Source: Callipepla californica brunnescens (lineage: Eukaryota > Chordata > Aves > Galliformes > Odontophoridae). Taken from it: DNA of 64,000 bases. Under the pieces are notes generated by a model. The model saw only the letters and a program-made list of their open reading frames with translations, did no database searches and had not been told where the DNA came from. The translations under genes and the position numbers were made by a program. Where the stretch lies: the NCBI GenBank assembly GCA_023055505.1, contig JALIRH010000001.1:119751964-119815963 (forward strand), written 5' to 3'. This document shows positions 23,523 through 35,677 of this stretch, piece by piece. How positions within the stretch are numbered: the stretch's first letter is position 1; every line of letters starts with the position of its first letter.

Positions 23523-26500
23523 TAAATTACAACCTCTACAGTAACTACCTTTGACCTAGACCATATTTTGTGCATCCTTCTGCTCTTTATTTTTTGTGGA
23601 AAAATTGACACCAGTTTCTGCCCCCTCCTTCATGCCCATTCCCAGCCATCTTCCAGTGATAAGGGTCCTGAAATCTGCAGGCCACGTGTGAGTTGCATGG
23701 GGTGTGTGTGGTGGCAAAACATCTACTACTGAGTGTGGCACCCAGTTGCAAAGCCTCAATTTTGGGTTGATTTCAGCTTCCTGGTAATTCTATTTGCATA
23801 TTTTCCTTACAAATGTGTGCTTATCAATCTCCATCAGCACTCTGCACATTTTTTTTTCCTTCATTTATTCAGCTGGAACAAGATGGAGAGAAAGCTTGTG
23901 CATATTTCACTATAGTCTGGATTCTCTGCAACATAATATTTTGACTGAAATTGTGCCTGCTCCACTCCATCTCTTTTTAGAAATGCTTCCCATCATTTGG
24001 TGTTTGTTGAGGCAACTGATTAGGGATAAAGCTGAGGTTTATCAGGAAACTGTTGTTGAATTATTATGGCAGAACCACTATCCTCTGTGATTTCTGCTGT
24101 GGATACTAGCTACAACCTGCAGTCTGTTTGCCTTTTTCCCTGAAGTTTTCATTGAGTTGATGCTTCAGAGATTTATTTGCAATAATTTCTAAATCTTCCA
24201 TCTGGTCAGTTATATAAGCAAGTTCCACTTCATAGAATGTTCCTGTCTATATCTTTTTAACTTTTAATAACTACTGAATACAATACATGAGTTTCTAATG
24301 TAATTGAATAATGTAATTGTTGAAGATTTAGGTAGGGTAGACAGTAAAATAATCTTGGTTCCTTGGTTGCTGTTCATATCATTCCACATTCAATTATAAC
24401 ATTCTTTTCTAATGTGGAAGATACATTTGACATCCAGAAGTTTTAATTATGCAACACTGATAGATAATAAAACCTAGCATGGTCACACACCTGCAAAAAG
24501 GAATCTTTAGTGATATTCCTTCTTCATTGTTATTTAATTGGTGCTTCTATCATTTTGTGATGGTGCATGATCAATATAACGTATGCATGGATGTGTCAGA
24601 AGATGCGCATGCTGTGACTGCTATACTAGTGCGACATGTCTTAGGCTGCAGCAGCAGACCTCCTTCCACAAACATTTTACTTGTAAGCTATGAACCATCA
24701 GTTTCATGGGAAGGTAAAGCGAAACTCAAAGCTATTCAAGAATAAGGCTCAAAGATATGTGGTAACAGCAGCAGAGCTGAAAAGCTTTGATTACCTATGT
24801 GGATTCCTGATGGCATTAACAAAGAGAGCTGGCTGCCTCCGAGTGGGGTTGAAGAAATGGACAAGTGAGCAGGGAGCTGCCTCGGGCTATTGGCGAGGAA
24901 ATCCCATTGCCTTTCATGTTTTACTCTGAAATAAGCCCTGGGAGGTTAGGGGCAGGGGGTGAGGGCAAGGTACACTGGCAAGTGGGTAAGGTTTCATTTT
25001 GATTGCAGAGAACTGCTTAGATTTTTCCACTACTACGTGTGTGTTGTTTTGTTGTTTTTTGTTGCTGCTTGCTTGCTTGTTTTCTTTCGCATCCTCAATT
25101 TTACGTTCTACTTTAAAAGCTTTGAAAACGGGATGAAATAAAAATATGTCATTGTCTTTTTGTTTAACTTAATGAAATATTTTTACCCACTGGATATCTG
25201 ATTTTTTTATTTTATTTTATTGTCAGTATTCCCATACCAGAATTCAAGAGGTTCCTGTAAACATTTACAAAAACAAAAATCCAAATTGCTGACTTCTTGC
25301 TTTGCACTTCCCTTTTACGTTCACATCAAATAGAAATCTTCTTCATCCTCCCTTCACCTCCTATCAGTGTGCCAGCCTTTATAGCTCAGCTGCATACTGA
25401 TTGTAGCATCTTCTTGACCTGCCTGCATGGTCTCTCTCCCTTCTTTAAGTTTTGATAGTTAATTTAGACTAGGCTCTAAGTTACTTTGCCCAGGGATATT
25501 TTTTAGCATGAGAACCATTCTCACTGCATACAGTGTATTTCAAAAGGGGAAAAAATAGCGCAGTACAAATAGCTCAACATGCTTCTACTAATAATTGCTG
25601 TGTTTTCTGCTATTTAATATTTTTCTTTCTTCTAGGCACCATTGTTTCCTTTTTCCTCATGCTCCTTTTTGTAATCTTGTTTTTCAGACGTTACGGCTTG
25701 TAAACAATTTTAATCCATCTTTACTCCCATCTTCTAATTGTCTGCTGAACATGTGTGCTTCAAGTTATTGTTTTGAGATTCCAATTCTGAACGGAGAAAT
25801 TTTATTCTCTCCCTTGTGTCCTTTTATACTTCTCAACACTATGGCGGCAGGTTTTCCAAGCAAACACATCTCTCATTTCAAATCCTCTCTTCCTCTGTTT
25901 ACTGAATCTGATTCTGTTCTCTTTCTTCTATCCTCATTTGGTGTTTTCCGTACCCTGGCTTCTTTTCTTGCATCACCCCTGTCATACACCTCACCTACCT
26001 AGACCACCAGCAAATGAACTTAGAGCTTCCAGTCCTCCAAATACATACTGCTTGACTATTTATCTTTGCCTCATCTTCTCTTTCCATTACATGAACCATG
26101 GTGAGCATAAGTTTACCTGTTTTGAATTTGCCATTACTACCAATAGATGTTACCAAGTCTATTTAACTCTTTTGTAGATTTCTTAGACATTCTCTAAAAA
26201 GCAAAAGTAAGTCTGCATTACTTAGACAGCAATTGCTTTCCAATAGGGAGTCTGGGAGTGGCTTCCAGCACCCAGTTCTCTGTTGTATATGCACTATTAT
26301 TACAAGTGATTACAATAGAGTTGGGGTTTAGTATTAATTTTTAAGAATTAACATTGAATTACGTCACACTCCTTTTATCACTGCCAAGAAGAAAATGTTC
26401 TATGAATCTATTGATTTACAAGGAAAATTGTATGTTTTACTAATTAATTCTGATTAGGGAAATAAACTGTTGTTATTCACTGACTCCTTACCACAAGTAT

Positions 26501-28550
26501 CTTATAAAGTATTATGCGAAATTTCTAGATTAAAAAGTTCTAACAAAAAGAAATTTAAACAGATTTGTCAAGGATCTGAAAATATTGTTTTCCTTTTTAT
26601 TTCTTTTTTTTTTCTTTTTTCATTTTTTGGCACTGGCAAATATCTTTTAGGTCATACTAACTTTAATTCCTGCTTCTCTTCTAAATAAATAGCATATTGA
26701 AAGCTGGAAAATATAATTATTGATGTCCAATAGGCACAAATGCTTAATGTTTTGGAGAATTACAAATTATAAAGTAAGAGAGTGGTTTCACTAAAATGTA
26801 AGAAAGGATATGGCTTTAGCTGGTAGCTAAATACATCTGCAAACTTCATTTATGAAGAGCATCTGCCTACTAGTAGAAAGAGTTCAAAGAGGAGGCAGAA
26901 AGAAGTGTCTGGCTACTTTATTGTAGCTGTGTGCATTGTTTTATGCAAAATGCTATTTCTCCTTACTATCAGTAAAGTTTTTATCTTTTGTAGTCAGGAA
27001 AATTCAAATTATTATTTTTCTTTTCCTTGTTGGCATGACATCCTCATCTTTCTATTGCTTTTCTACCTTGGCTGTCCCCTGGGAAGAGACACAATTTCTC
27101 CACTGCTCAGCAGTTGACATGTCTCTGCGGCTGGGGATATGCTGATTTCACACAGCAGAGCTGTTCAGCTAATTGCATTTTGCAACATGGCAGACCACCA
27201 ACAGAGAATTTCTCTTTCAGAAGGGTCATGCACCTTCTCAGGCTAACTAAAGACATGTCTATTAAATGCCCATTTATTCAAACTGATGGAAGTAGACATT
27301 AGAAACTGAAGAAGACAAAAGAAAAATGATAACGATACCAATTGACTTTTCTAGATATTCAAATTGCCCCCAGCTGTGAGAGATCATGTTGCTTGGCACA
27401 TCAAAAATCAGAGCACACATTAAATTACAACATTTCACACATAAGAACACTTTGGAGCTGGAAATCTTCAATATACATGCTACTTTTTTAACTGAAATGG
27501 AGAATATGTGAGTTAAACCACAGATCTCACCAAGCCATAATCCTGTAGGCAGTAAGAGTCACTTAAAGATAAGTATGAGAAAAACGCACATGCAGAGGAT
27601 AGTTGTCTTCTGAACTTCATACTTTCATCACCTTAAAACTACCCAAACCAGATATCACCTTGATGTCAGAGAGCTATATGAATTTCTCTGGTCTGTCTTG
27701 ACTTGGTTACACTTTTTTCCCAGCCATAATGAGTTTCAAAGCATAACTATATGTTGCATGAATAAATATTTCCTTTCAATTTTTTTCAGATTAGATTTCT
27801 CTTCATTTCTCTGGTCACACTCTACTTTCTCCTATTGAAGATAATAAAAAGCCACTAACCCTTTCCCATTTGGTTCCTGATATTATTGACTTTTCTTGGT
27901 AGTCCGCGCTATACTTTTTCCTCCTCTCAGTTCTTCCCACAGAAGAATACTTCCAAGTATTCAATGGATTATAATCACTGTTGCTAATCATTAATTAATT
28001 AGTTATCACCTCTTTTGAAGTTAGTTGCTTTTGTATCCAACCTGAAGTGTATACATATATTTTAAATCTACACTTCTGTTGTTCGTTTGTTTTTTTAACG
28101 GTAGCAACTGAACTAACAAATTAGACTGTGATCCTAGGCAATATCATGTGCTACAATCCTTACTGGTCACCACAGGATTCACACAGAGGTCATCACAAAT
28201 GCTGTAATCACAGGAAGACAATCAGCCTCAATCCACACTCCAGTAGGTCGCAGAACACATGCACCTTTCTGATTTCAGAGTGAATTTTCTCCTATCTAAT
28301 AAGCCATGAACATCAAATTAAAATTTCCCTACTGGCAAGACGTTAGGGAAATCTCCCTTCCATGTGGATTCCCTGGGGAACAGTAAGCCAAGCTTACACG
28401 GAATCAGCATGACAACTTTGTTGAAAAACAGTACAATCTCAGTGTGCAATCCCCAAGAGACTGAGATTTGTGAGCACCAGGTGAAAGTACAACATGAAAA
28501 TTGTTAGACTTCAAACTTCCCAGAGATTTAAATGCCCAACAAAATGTGGA
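23523..28550. other. Long transposon-poor unique stretch
   Basis: No CR1 or other interspersed repeat is recognised in 5.0 kb. Only T-rich and A-rich patches are seen (for example TTTTA units at 25201-25221). The longest open frame of the window outside repeats (25595-26002, plus, 135 codons) lies in a pyrimidine-rich patch and has no domain or splice support. I do not call it a gene. Confidence 0.4.
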
Positions 28551-28581
28551 AATAAAATAAAATAAAATAAAATAAAATAAT
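28551..28581 (+). repeat. (AATAA/AAAAT)n microsatellite with A-rich flank
   Basis: Six units of AATAA lie in a row, followed after a short gap by A-rich, GA-interrupted sequence up to about 28660. This is a simple repeat with no adjoining retrotransposon body that I can see. Confidence 0.9.
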
Positions 28582-29186
28582 ATCTACATTAAAAAGAAAA
28601 AAAAAAAAGAAAATGATGATAATAAGAGAAAAAAATAAAGGAAAAAGAAAAAAGAAAAATATTTCAAAAGTACATGCTTGTCTTCCTCAGGAAGTGGTGG
28701 CTCCATTTCTTTTGGCTTATCACAGCTCTGCCTTTATCACTCTCCAGTATATTTCTAAATTTCTGAAAGGAAAGTTTTATTGTGGTTCCTTCCCACAACA
28801 AGAAAAGGAAGATTCTAAGACCCCATCAAGCAGAATAACAGCAAATAAAGAATGGAGGGAACTGAGCTGACTATCAACTCCAGTGAAACAGTAAATGTAT
28901 TTTTGATACCAAATGTAATTGGACAACTGCAATATTTTCCTTTTTTTTTTCTTTTTTTTTTCTCTATACTTTTCTAGCCATACACAGACTAACTCTCTTT
29001 TTGTTGAAATCATTCCCAGAAATACAATTCAAAAAAATACACAACTGATGGTATTTTGTGACAGTGTGCTTCCAATTTCCACCACTGATTGGCAGATAGA
29101 GAAAATTTAACATTTTTAGAGGCTGAATACTTTCAGGGATTTTGTGTCATAGGGGTATGATGGGATGGTCAAACAATGTGTGGATT
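28582..29186. other. A-rich then unique sequence
   Basis: After the A-rich flank nothing is recognised except a T-rich run near 28938-28965. Confidence 0.4.
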
Positions 29187-29250
29187 TAGAATCATAATTG
29201 TGGAATTGTTTGATTTGGAAAGGACCTTTAAATGTCATCTAGTCCATCTT
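29187..29250 (-). mobile_element. Very short CR1 LINE tail fragment
   Basis: 'Agaatcataattgtggaattgtttgatttggaaaggacctttaaatgtcatctagtcc' matches the inverted CR1 3' end. It closely parallels the copy at 39964 ('attgtttgatttggaagggatcgttaaaaggccatctag'). Only about 65 bp remain. Confidence 0.75.
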
Positions 29251-29418
29251 GTGTGCCAGATTTGGAGATATCTATGATCACAGATTTCCAACTATGTAAT
29301 AATGATACATGAGAGAGTTCAGATCTCTGTATTTGTTATTTGTGTGGCTCATTTATCCCTTTGTCTAATTTAGGTGAATAAGTATTATTCATATTAGACA
29401 TATTTTTGTATTTACATA

Positions 29419-29969
29419 GGTAGCTCCAAAAGTAATGTCTCCTATTTATTTCTATTGAAACTGAAACTGATACAAAGAGTACGATAACACTATGTGATAG
29501 AGTAAACTCTCAGCTACAAAACAGTGTTTTGTTACATATTCACCACCATTAGCTATGCTATTTTGCCAGCAATGAACAAGAGCCAGCATTCCATACTCAT
29601 AAAAATCTGCACCAGCAGATGTGCCCCAATGTCACCACTACTGAAACTCACCACCCAGCACCTCACTGTGGTCGCATCCACTCTTTGGTCTCCCTAAATC
29701 TTCAGCTAGTATTTAAGAATGTCAATGGTTTATTTATTTATTTTTCTCATGGAGGAATTCAGTCCCACACCTTTGCTTCATCTGCATTTCCATGCCAGAT
29801 GCAATTTTGACAGTCTTCTGCTCTTCTGCCACCTGACACATTTCAACAAAATGTAATGAGATATTGGTGTGAACATTCAACCTCCACTGTTGTACTATAA
29901 ACATCCACCTCAGATTTCATGGGTCGACTTAATAAAATAGGAGGTATTACTTTTGAACAGCCCTTGTGT
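29419..29969 (-). mobile_element. Deleted mariner element with both termini (Galluhop-like)
   Basis: Both ends carry related inverted repeats: left 'ggtagctccaaaagtaatgtctcctattt', right (inverted) 'agggctgttcaaaagtaatacctcctatttt'. Total length is about 550 bp, far below a full mariner (about 1.3 kb), so most of the transposase is missing. On the minus strand a broken frame around 29590-29700 reads VDATTVRCWVVSFSSGD, which resembles a mariner helix-turn-helix segment. A TTTA run (29729-29745) interrupts it. It is non-autonomous; the left end follows a TA, the mariner target. The family name is from memory. Confidence 0.72.
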
Positions 29970-31911
29970 GTGTATGTGTCTGTATTTATATTTAGAAACA
30001 CTAGAAAAATATGTGTCTTAGTATTTTCAGATGGGAACTGGAAGAATGGCTTCTCTATGAGGTTATACATTTGTCAACACACTCTGAAAAATCTGGTTCT
30101 GCCCTATTCACCACTGAAGGGCACAATTAAAATTTTGCTTGATATCACTAATGTGCTACACTATTTATCAATATTCATGAAACAGAGAGAAATTATGGTA
30201 ACACATTTAAGAGAACAGCAGATTTTTCTGGAGTAACATGAACATGTTAAAAAGATTTCACATTGTCCATGTACAGATGACAAGTTAATTAAAACAATTA
30301 AAAAACTGACAAAGTACCAGGTCCCAGATGAATTAGACTGTAATTCTAAGGGAAGGAGAAAATAGGAAAGCCCTTTGGCAAAGGTCTGTTAGGCTCACTA
30401 TGGATATGGAGAACTAATGAGAACTAGTAATGGAACTTTTCCATTACAGTTACAAGATAACATAAATCTCTAAGTACACTATGAGCACAACCTTAGAATA
30501 TGCAATATTCTTTCCCTTCCAGTTCCATTCAGGTGCTTAGAAATAGCAGATGACCCAGAATTAAGGGGGAAAAATAGAGTAATAATGACAGCAGTTCTAG
30601 TGGATTAGCAGTGTAGTGTAGTTTAAACACACTGTAAATTAAAAAACATTGCTGGAGTTTTGGAGGAAGAAGAACAGACTGCACAAAGAAAAAAAAGAAA
30701 GAAAAGCCGATATGAGGTGAATAAATTATGGCAGAACTCTGTCTCATACTGGAGCCATAAAACCAAATAACGGTTTAAAAAACGCTCTATTTTTAAATTT
30801 GATTTTCATATTCATTTGTGATACTGACTGTCTAGTTTGTCAAGGTAGTCTCTTTTACCTTAGTCATTAAACAGTTAAAATGTCTTTATCCATTACAAAA
30901 ACATTTAGAGACATTCATATCTGACAGATTATCCATGGTGAACAGACAAAGAACTGAAGTACAAAGGAATAGACACATAAATCTTAGAAGATACTCTCAT
31001 GCTCAATATTCTTTGAAAAGAAGATCCATCCTTAAGTTATGTGTTCTAAGCAAAGACAGAAAACTACATCCAAGATGCCAATTTAAGGTAATCTTGCCAC
31101 ACTAAAAATATCAGGTACTCAGGGTATGTTAGCCACCATTTCTCTGTAGTTCAGAGTAATTCAGCTGTGCAGTGAGGGGATAAAAATCATGGGATATGCA
31201 TGTTTTCTGAAAAGGTGCCTTTCTAGATACACTTAGACATTCAGATGTGATCAAAGCTTTGGATGGTTTGAGAGTTCAGGGAGTTGAATCCTCTCTTCAT
31301 CACAAGGAGCTATTCTACTATCTTCTAATGTAAAGTCGGTTATTGCCATGGTCACAGCAAGCTCATTCCGAGTAACTTTTACACTAGATGGCATCCAATA
31401 TTATGATCTTCATTTGGATAATTTTTTGTCTCTTGTCCTAGCAGCTGAGGCTTAGTTTTAAGTATAGCAAGACACTAAATTAGCAACTGTGCTGTGATGT
31501 CAGTCACTGGTATCACCATTATCTATCTACCTTTTGCATTGCACTGGCATATTTTTAATTTCTGTTCTATCACTAAGTTTCAATCGTTGTTCAGCTGTTC
31601 AACTTGTAAACACCTGTCCCATTTCCTCAAGTAAAGGTTCTTTTCCAATAATAAACTAAAGCAGTTTCTTCTTGTCTCTTGAAGAATCATTGAGATTCAG
31701 CCAACTACTTTCAAGTGTCTATTAGATTTGTGCAGATAAGAGTCTACCTATAGTATAGATATTTAAGTTATTTTAGTCAATGGAGAGACAGTTAATAGCA
31801 TAGATGATACATGGTTTAGTTCTCTAAGTGCAGGTGTAAGTACCTTTTCTGATGTTGAAACTGTCTCTCTGTCACAGGGTGTAATGAGAGATCTGTACTC
31901 GTCTAGAGTGG
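29970..31911. other. Unique sequence, nothing recognised
   Basis: I see no transposon or trusted exon in this 1.9 kb. Confidence 0.4.
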
Positions 31912-32131
31912 CTATTTGTGGTCAGGTGGGAGAGCCTCAAGCCGACTTATAGCAACCAAATTGAGAACTGAAATATTCAGGATGTGATTCTGCTGGCACA
32001 GTTTGGACTCTGTTTTAGAAGGAGATGAATGCCATCTCCTAAAATATGCTTCCTTGATCGCCAATATATATGTGATCTTAGATATCCTATCTACAAATAA
32101 ATGCTGCATATAAAAATATGATTCTTGGTAC
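31912..32131 (-). other. Candidate coding exon C of minus-strand gene
   Basis: On the minus strand an acceptor (…cctgcacatgcag) is followed at 32131 by one base that completes the split codon left by candidate exon B (AA+G, Lys). The frame then stays open for 72 codons to TAG at 31912. Readable stretches are YQESYFYMQHLFVDRIS and KITYILAIKEAYFRRWHSS. No strong donor precedes the stop, so this would be a terminal exon ending EALPPDHK. The acceptor's pyrimidine tract is weak. The family is not recognised. Confidence 0.3.
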
Positions 32132-32214
32132 CTGCATGTGCAGGTTAATTTCATGTACAGTTTTCAAAGTAACATAGGTTCTTTTGATTTAAGCAAAATC
32201 AAATTATATAAACA

Positions 32215-32400
32215 CCAGGAGGCACTGGAACGGATTATCCAGAGAGGTTGTGGAATCTCTGAGGAGATCTCCAAAAGCCACCTGGACATGGTGCTAAGAA
32301 CCCTGTTCAGAGTGCTCCCGCTGGAGCAGGGATTGGGACAGATGGATTCAGGGATCCCTTCCAATCTCAACCATTTTGTGATTCTGATATTCTGCGATTC
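32215..32400 (+). mobile_element. CR1 LINE 3'-end fragment
   Basis: 'Aggaggcactggaacggattatccagagaggttgtggaatctc' and 'ggacatggtgctaagaaccctgttcagagtgctcc' are followed by 'cccttccaatctcaaccattttgtgattctgatattctgcgattc'. This is the CR1 variant with an ATTCTGTG-type tail, in plus orientation. It is non-coding. Confidence 0.9.
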
Positions 32401-34182
32401 TCTACTGCTTTATCTCTCACAGCACTACACAGGTAGGTACTTCAACATGCTAAGCATCCATATGAAGATAAGATGCATGTCTTGGCATGTACATTTGACT
32501 TCTAGAGGGAGCATGGTCAGTAGGAAAGAACATCCCAAAATCCTCTGTAGCACCAAACATTGACCAAATGTTTTCTGCAGGGGTTAAAAAAAAAAAAAGA
32601 GAGAGAGCATCAATAAACAGTATTGCTTCTATCCACAGTATATGCTATTTTGCCAAGATTGGCCTTCAGTGCCACAGTTTTTCAGTTTATTCACTCCTGA
32701 GTTCAGTCTCATTGGTGTGCTGTTTTGGATTGACTTCTCTCTCATTGAACTGTCATAATGGATCCTAAAACTTAGCATACAATGACTATAATTAAACAGA
32801 ACCATAGTAAATGTTCTTCTGTTTTCCTGAAAGAGAATCCTCTTCGGTGAAGAAATAGATTACACTGTGTAGTTAAGAACCCATCCATTGAGAACACAAC
32901 CTTACCACAGACATACTTTTTTGTCCATCAGCTACTCCCGAAACTTCTTCAGTTTATCTCAGATCCTGGGATAGCTTATTTAGAAAATAAATCATTTGGA
33001 AATGTGCTCTGGCATAGACAGAATCCCTTTGGTTAAAATGTCAATTGCCAGTGAATGGATCTGTCATAGAACTTGACTTTATATAACAAACTATGAAACA
33101 TGGAGGCACATTTCTCTGAAACTTACTGGAAACCATAATTCTAGGTTTGACCTACAAAAACTCAGACAAATTAGTGACAGTTGATAAATCATCTCCTCTT
33201 ATGTCATGGCAAATTGAGAAAAGGAATTCAAAATAGATCTTCCACTGTGTGAAGAAACATGGAGCAGAGGACAAGGATTTTCTACAGGGTGTTTACATTA
33301 TAGTTTTTGACTTTCCAGGTTGCATTTGTTAACAAGATAGGCTTTGCTCTTTTTGTCATTATTTTTTTCTTTTCGTCTTTCAAGGCTATGGAAGTTTTCT
33401 AGTCCTATGCTGATTTATATATATATATATATATTTTGTTTCATCATTTAAGCAATAGATTTTCACAGCACAAGACAGATGATGGTAATTTTAATCTAAG
33501 TTATTTGTATAGATGTTTTTTTTTTTTTTTTTCTGACTGTGCAAAAGTCACCTCCTTCAGATGCTGGGTAAATCCAGAGCTTGTCTCTATTGGAAGTAAT
33601 TCGCTTTCCTTCCACCACTGGCTCTTTACAGATATCATGACAAGCCCACAATGAGCCTTTCACAGGATGGAGCTTTATCTGAATCCATAAAGCAACAAAC
33701 AGGTGTGACACAAAGCACAAAGAAGCAGACAAAGCTATCCTTGTACAGCATTCTGCAGTGACACACCTATCTCTGCTTCTTCAAGTAAACATATTGACTT
33801 TTGAATCACCTTGTCACCCTATCTGTCCCTTTTGATATCTGTCTAGCCACTCTGTCCTTACAAAATCCTATGCTAGAGCAACAATCACCTTTGTTTCAGT
33901 TGCTTGTACAGAGATGCACAGTGCGAACCTAAAGTTTCATACTACTTTCTAGGTGTTAGGAGAGTAATAATAAATAATATTAAAAGCCATAACAGGAGCA
34001 ATAAAATTGGAATTTACATGGGTTAGCTTGATGCACAGCTAACAAATCATTTAAGCTTTTAAATATATACATGTATAAATATCAACAATAAATACGATGA
34101 AGCTGCAACTGGGAAAAAAAAAAAAACAACAACTCTTTTTGCTGTTAATTTCATTGTGTTTTTAATTTCATTATGTTTTTAC
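32401..34182. other. Unique sequence with short low-complexity runs
   Basis: It contains A-runs with GA (about 32587-32607), a (TA)n run (33417-33434) and a T-run (33517-33532). No gene is recognised. Confidence 0.4.
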
Positions 34183-34372
34183 TTATCTTTCTCTTGCATA
34201 AGGGATAAGAATAGTTTTGCATTGCAAATTCCAGGCAGTTGATGTCTCTTCAATGACAGTTTTGCTATAATTCTCCTAATTTCAAGCTTCTGCTTGAAAA
34301 GGTAACAGCAAATGGCATCCAGGACATTTTTGCAGTCATAGGCAGCTGACTCACTTGATTCATTTTCACAGA
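34183..34372 (-). other. Candidate coding exon B of minus-strand gene
   Basis: The acceptor '…acaactgcttcag' is followed by 190 bases with one open frame and the donor GATAA|gtaaaa. The first two bases (TC) complete the codon left by exon A (G+TC, Val). The last two (AA) are completed by exon C. Part of the translation is NVLDAICCYLFKQKLEIRR and LKRHQLPGICNAKLF. The intron to exon A would be only 127 bp. Both phase joins work, which raises the call above a lone open frame. The protein is unidentified. Confidence 0.33.
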
Positions 34373-34499
34373 CTGAAGCAGTTGTATGCATAGTCAATTC
34401 CCTTGGAAAAAGGCTGCCTCCTCATATTAGATGGTTGGCATAAACACCAAATCCTGATTTGAAAATAAGCATAAAATTTAAGGTTTTAACAGTCCTTAC

Positions 34500-34561
34500 C
34501 GTCACTCCAGCCCCAGATCTCAAGAGGGATCTGTATTCCATTGACAAGATCCCACAAATAA
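34500..34561 (-). other. Candidate coding exon A of minus-strand gene
   Basis: This 62-base segment has the strongest splice borders seen on the minus strand: acceptor 'attttccttgtttgtgttcag' and donor GACG|gtaagg. The frame that fits exon B reads YLWDLVNGIQIPLEIWGWSD and leaves a single G for the split codon. Upstream exons would lie to the right (above 34561) and would have to end with two bases of a codon. I did not find a convincing one. Confidence 0.33.
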
Positions 34562-34930
34562 CTGAACACAAACAAGGAAAATTGTTTTCTTGTTTGAAAA
34601 CCACATATATATAGGTCAGCAAAGGTGTTCAGGTTAAGAAATGATAGTAAACAAAGGACTGACCTCTCATAAGTAAAACAAATAGTTATGGCTCACACGT
34701 TAGATATGTTAAACCATCAGCAATTGTTACTGTTGTAAGCAACAACTTGTTTCTTGCTATACTTAATAGTGTTAGTCAACAGGAATTTCCTGTGAATGAA
34801 TCAACAAATTGTATATAAGGCACATTTGTATTTCAAAGACTTTGTTGAGTTGAGCTGGTATCACTATGAATCTATTGAGCTGGCTCAAATTCAAAAGAAG
34901 GCAAGTAGACATTGTGAAATCAGTGTAATC

Positions 34931-35440
34931 TCTGGAAGAGTTGAGACTGTTTAGTCTAGAGACAAGAACTCTGGAAGACCAACAGGATAATCATTTCCAA
35001 ACATGCAGAAGAGACTTTCAAAGACAAAAGGAATGCAACTATTTTCTTTTTTTTTCCTTAAGGGAACTGAGTAAGAACCAAAGGCTTATATCACATCAGA
35101 AAATTCTGAGTGAAACTGCTGGAAGAACTCTCTAATCAAAAAGCAAAACTCAGGACTGGTTTAGTAAGCTGCAGTATCCTTTTCAGGTTTAAAGAAAGAC
35201 CCAAAATACCATAAAGAATATATTTTTTTGCATTCTTTCTTCATGTTATCAAGGAATTATTTCCTTTTTCATTTCCCTCCCCCTTTCATTCCCCACTATC
35301 CTTCTCTTTCCTTCTCCCTTTCCTTCCCTCTTCAATTCCCTTCCCTTCTATTCTTTAAGTGCCACCGTTGGAGAACAGTGGTTGGATGGGATGACCTCTA
35401 GAAGTATCTTATAACCATTTTATCATTTTCTGACATCCCA
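34931..35440 (+). mobile_element. Very diverged CR1 fragment (uncertain)
   Basis: 'Tggaagagttgagactgtttagtctagagacaag' resembles the CR1 segment 'gagcggttggggctgtttagcctggagaagag'. The end at about 35385 ('ggttggatgggatgacctctagaagtatcttataaccatttt') resembles a CR1 tail. The middle is only loosely matched and is split by a pyrimidine tract. It is either a very old CR1 or two separate fragments. Confidence 0.4.
35261..35356 (+). repeat. Polypyrimidine tract
   Basis: About 95 bases consist almost only of C and T (runs of CCCTTT, TTCCC and CTTCTC) with few purines. It is a low-complexity tract inside the diverged CR1-like region. Confidence 0.85.
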
Positions 35441-35473
35441 CTCCCCAGTATTAGCATTGGTGAGAAAAGCTGG

Positions 35474-35677
35474 GATTGATTTTCTTTATTAGAAGTTGAA
35501 CTGTTTACCCAGCGATTTGGTGAATGCCCATCCTTGGCGATATTCAAGGTCAGGTACTATGGGGTTCTGAGTACACGATCGAGCTGTAGATGTCTCTGTT
35601 CATTGCAGAAGAATTGGACTAGGTGACCTTTAAGGGTCCCTTCCAGCTCAAACAATTCTATGATTCAATCATTCTAT
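35474..35677 (+). mobile_element. CR1 LINE 3'-end fragment
   Basis: 'Cccatccttggcgatattcaaggtcagg' is followed by 'gagctgtagatgtctctgttcattgcagaagaattggactaggtgacc' and 'cttccagctcaaacaattctatgattcaatcattctat'. This is a CR1 3' UTR and tail in plus orientation, of the 'gttcattgcag' subfamily type. It is non-coding. Confidence 0.93.

Noticed and set aside
25595..26002. 135-codon plus-strand frame, the longest outside transposons
   Set aside because: It lies in a pyrimidine-rich patch (Leu, Phe and Ser excess) and has no domain, splice border or start context. A chance frame is the simpler reading.
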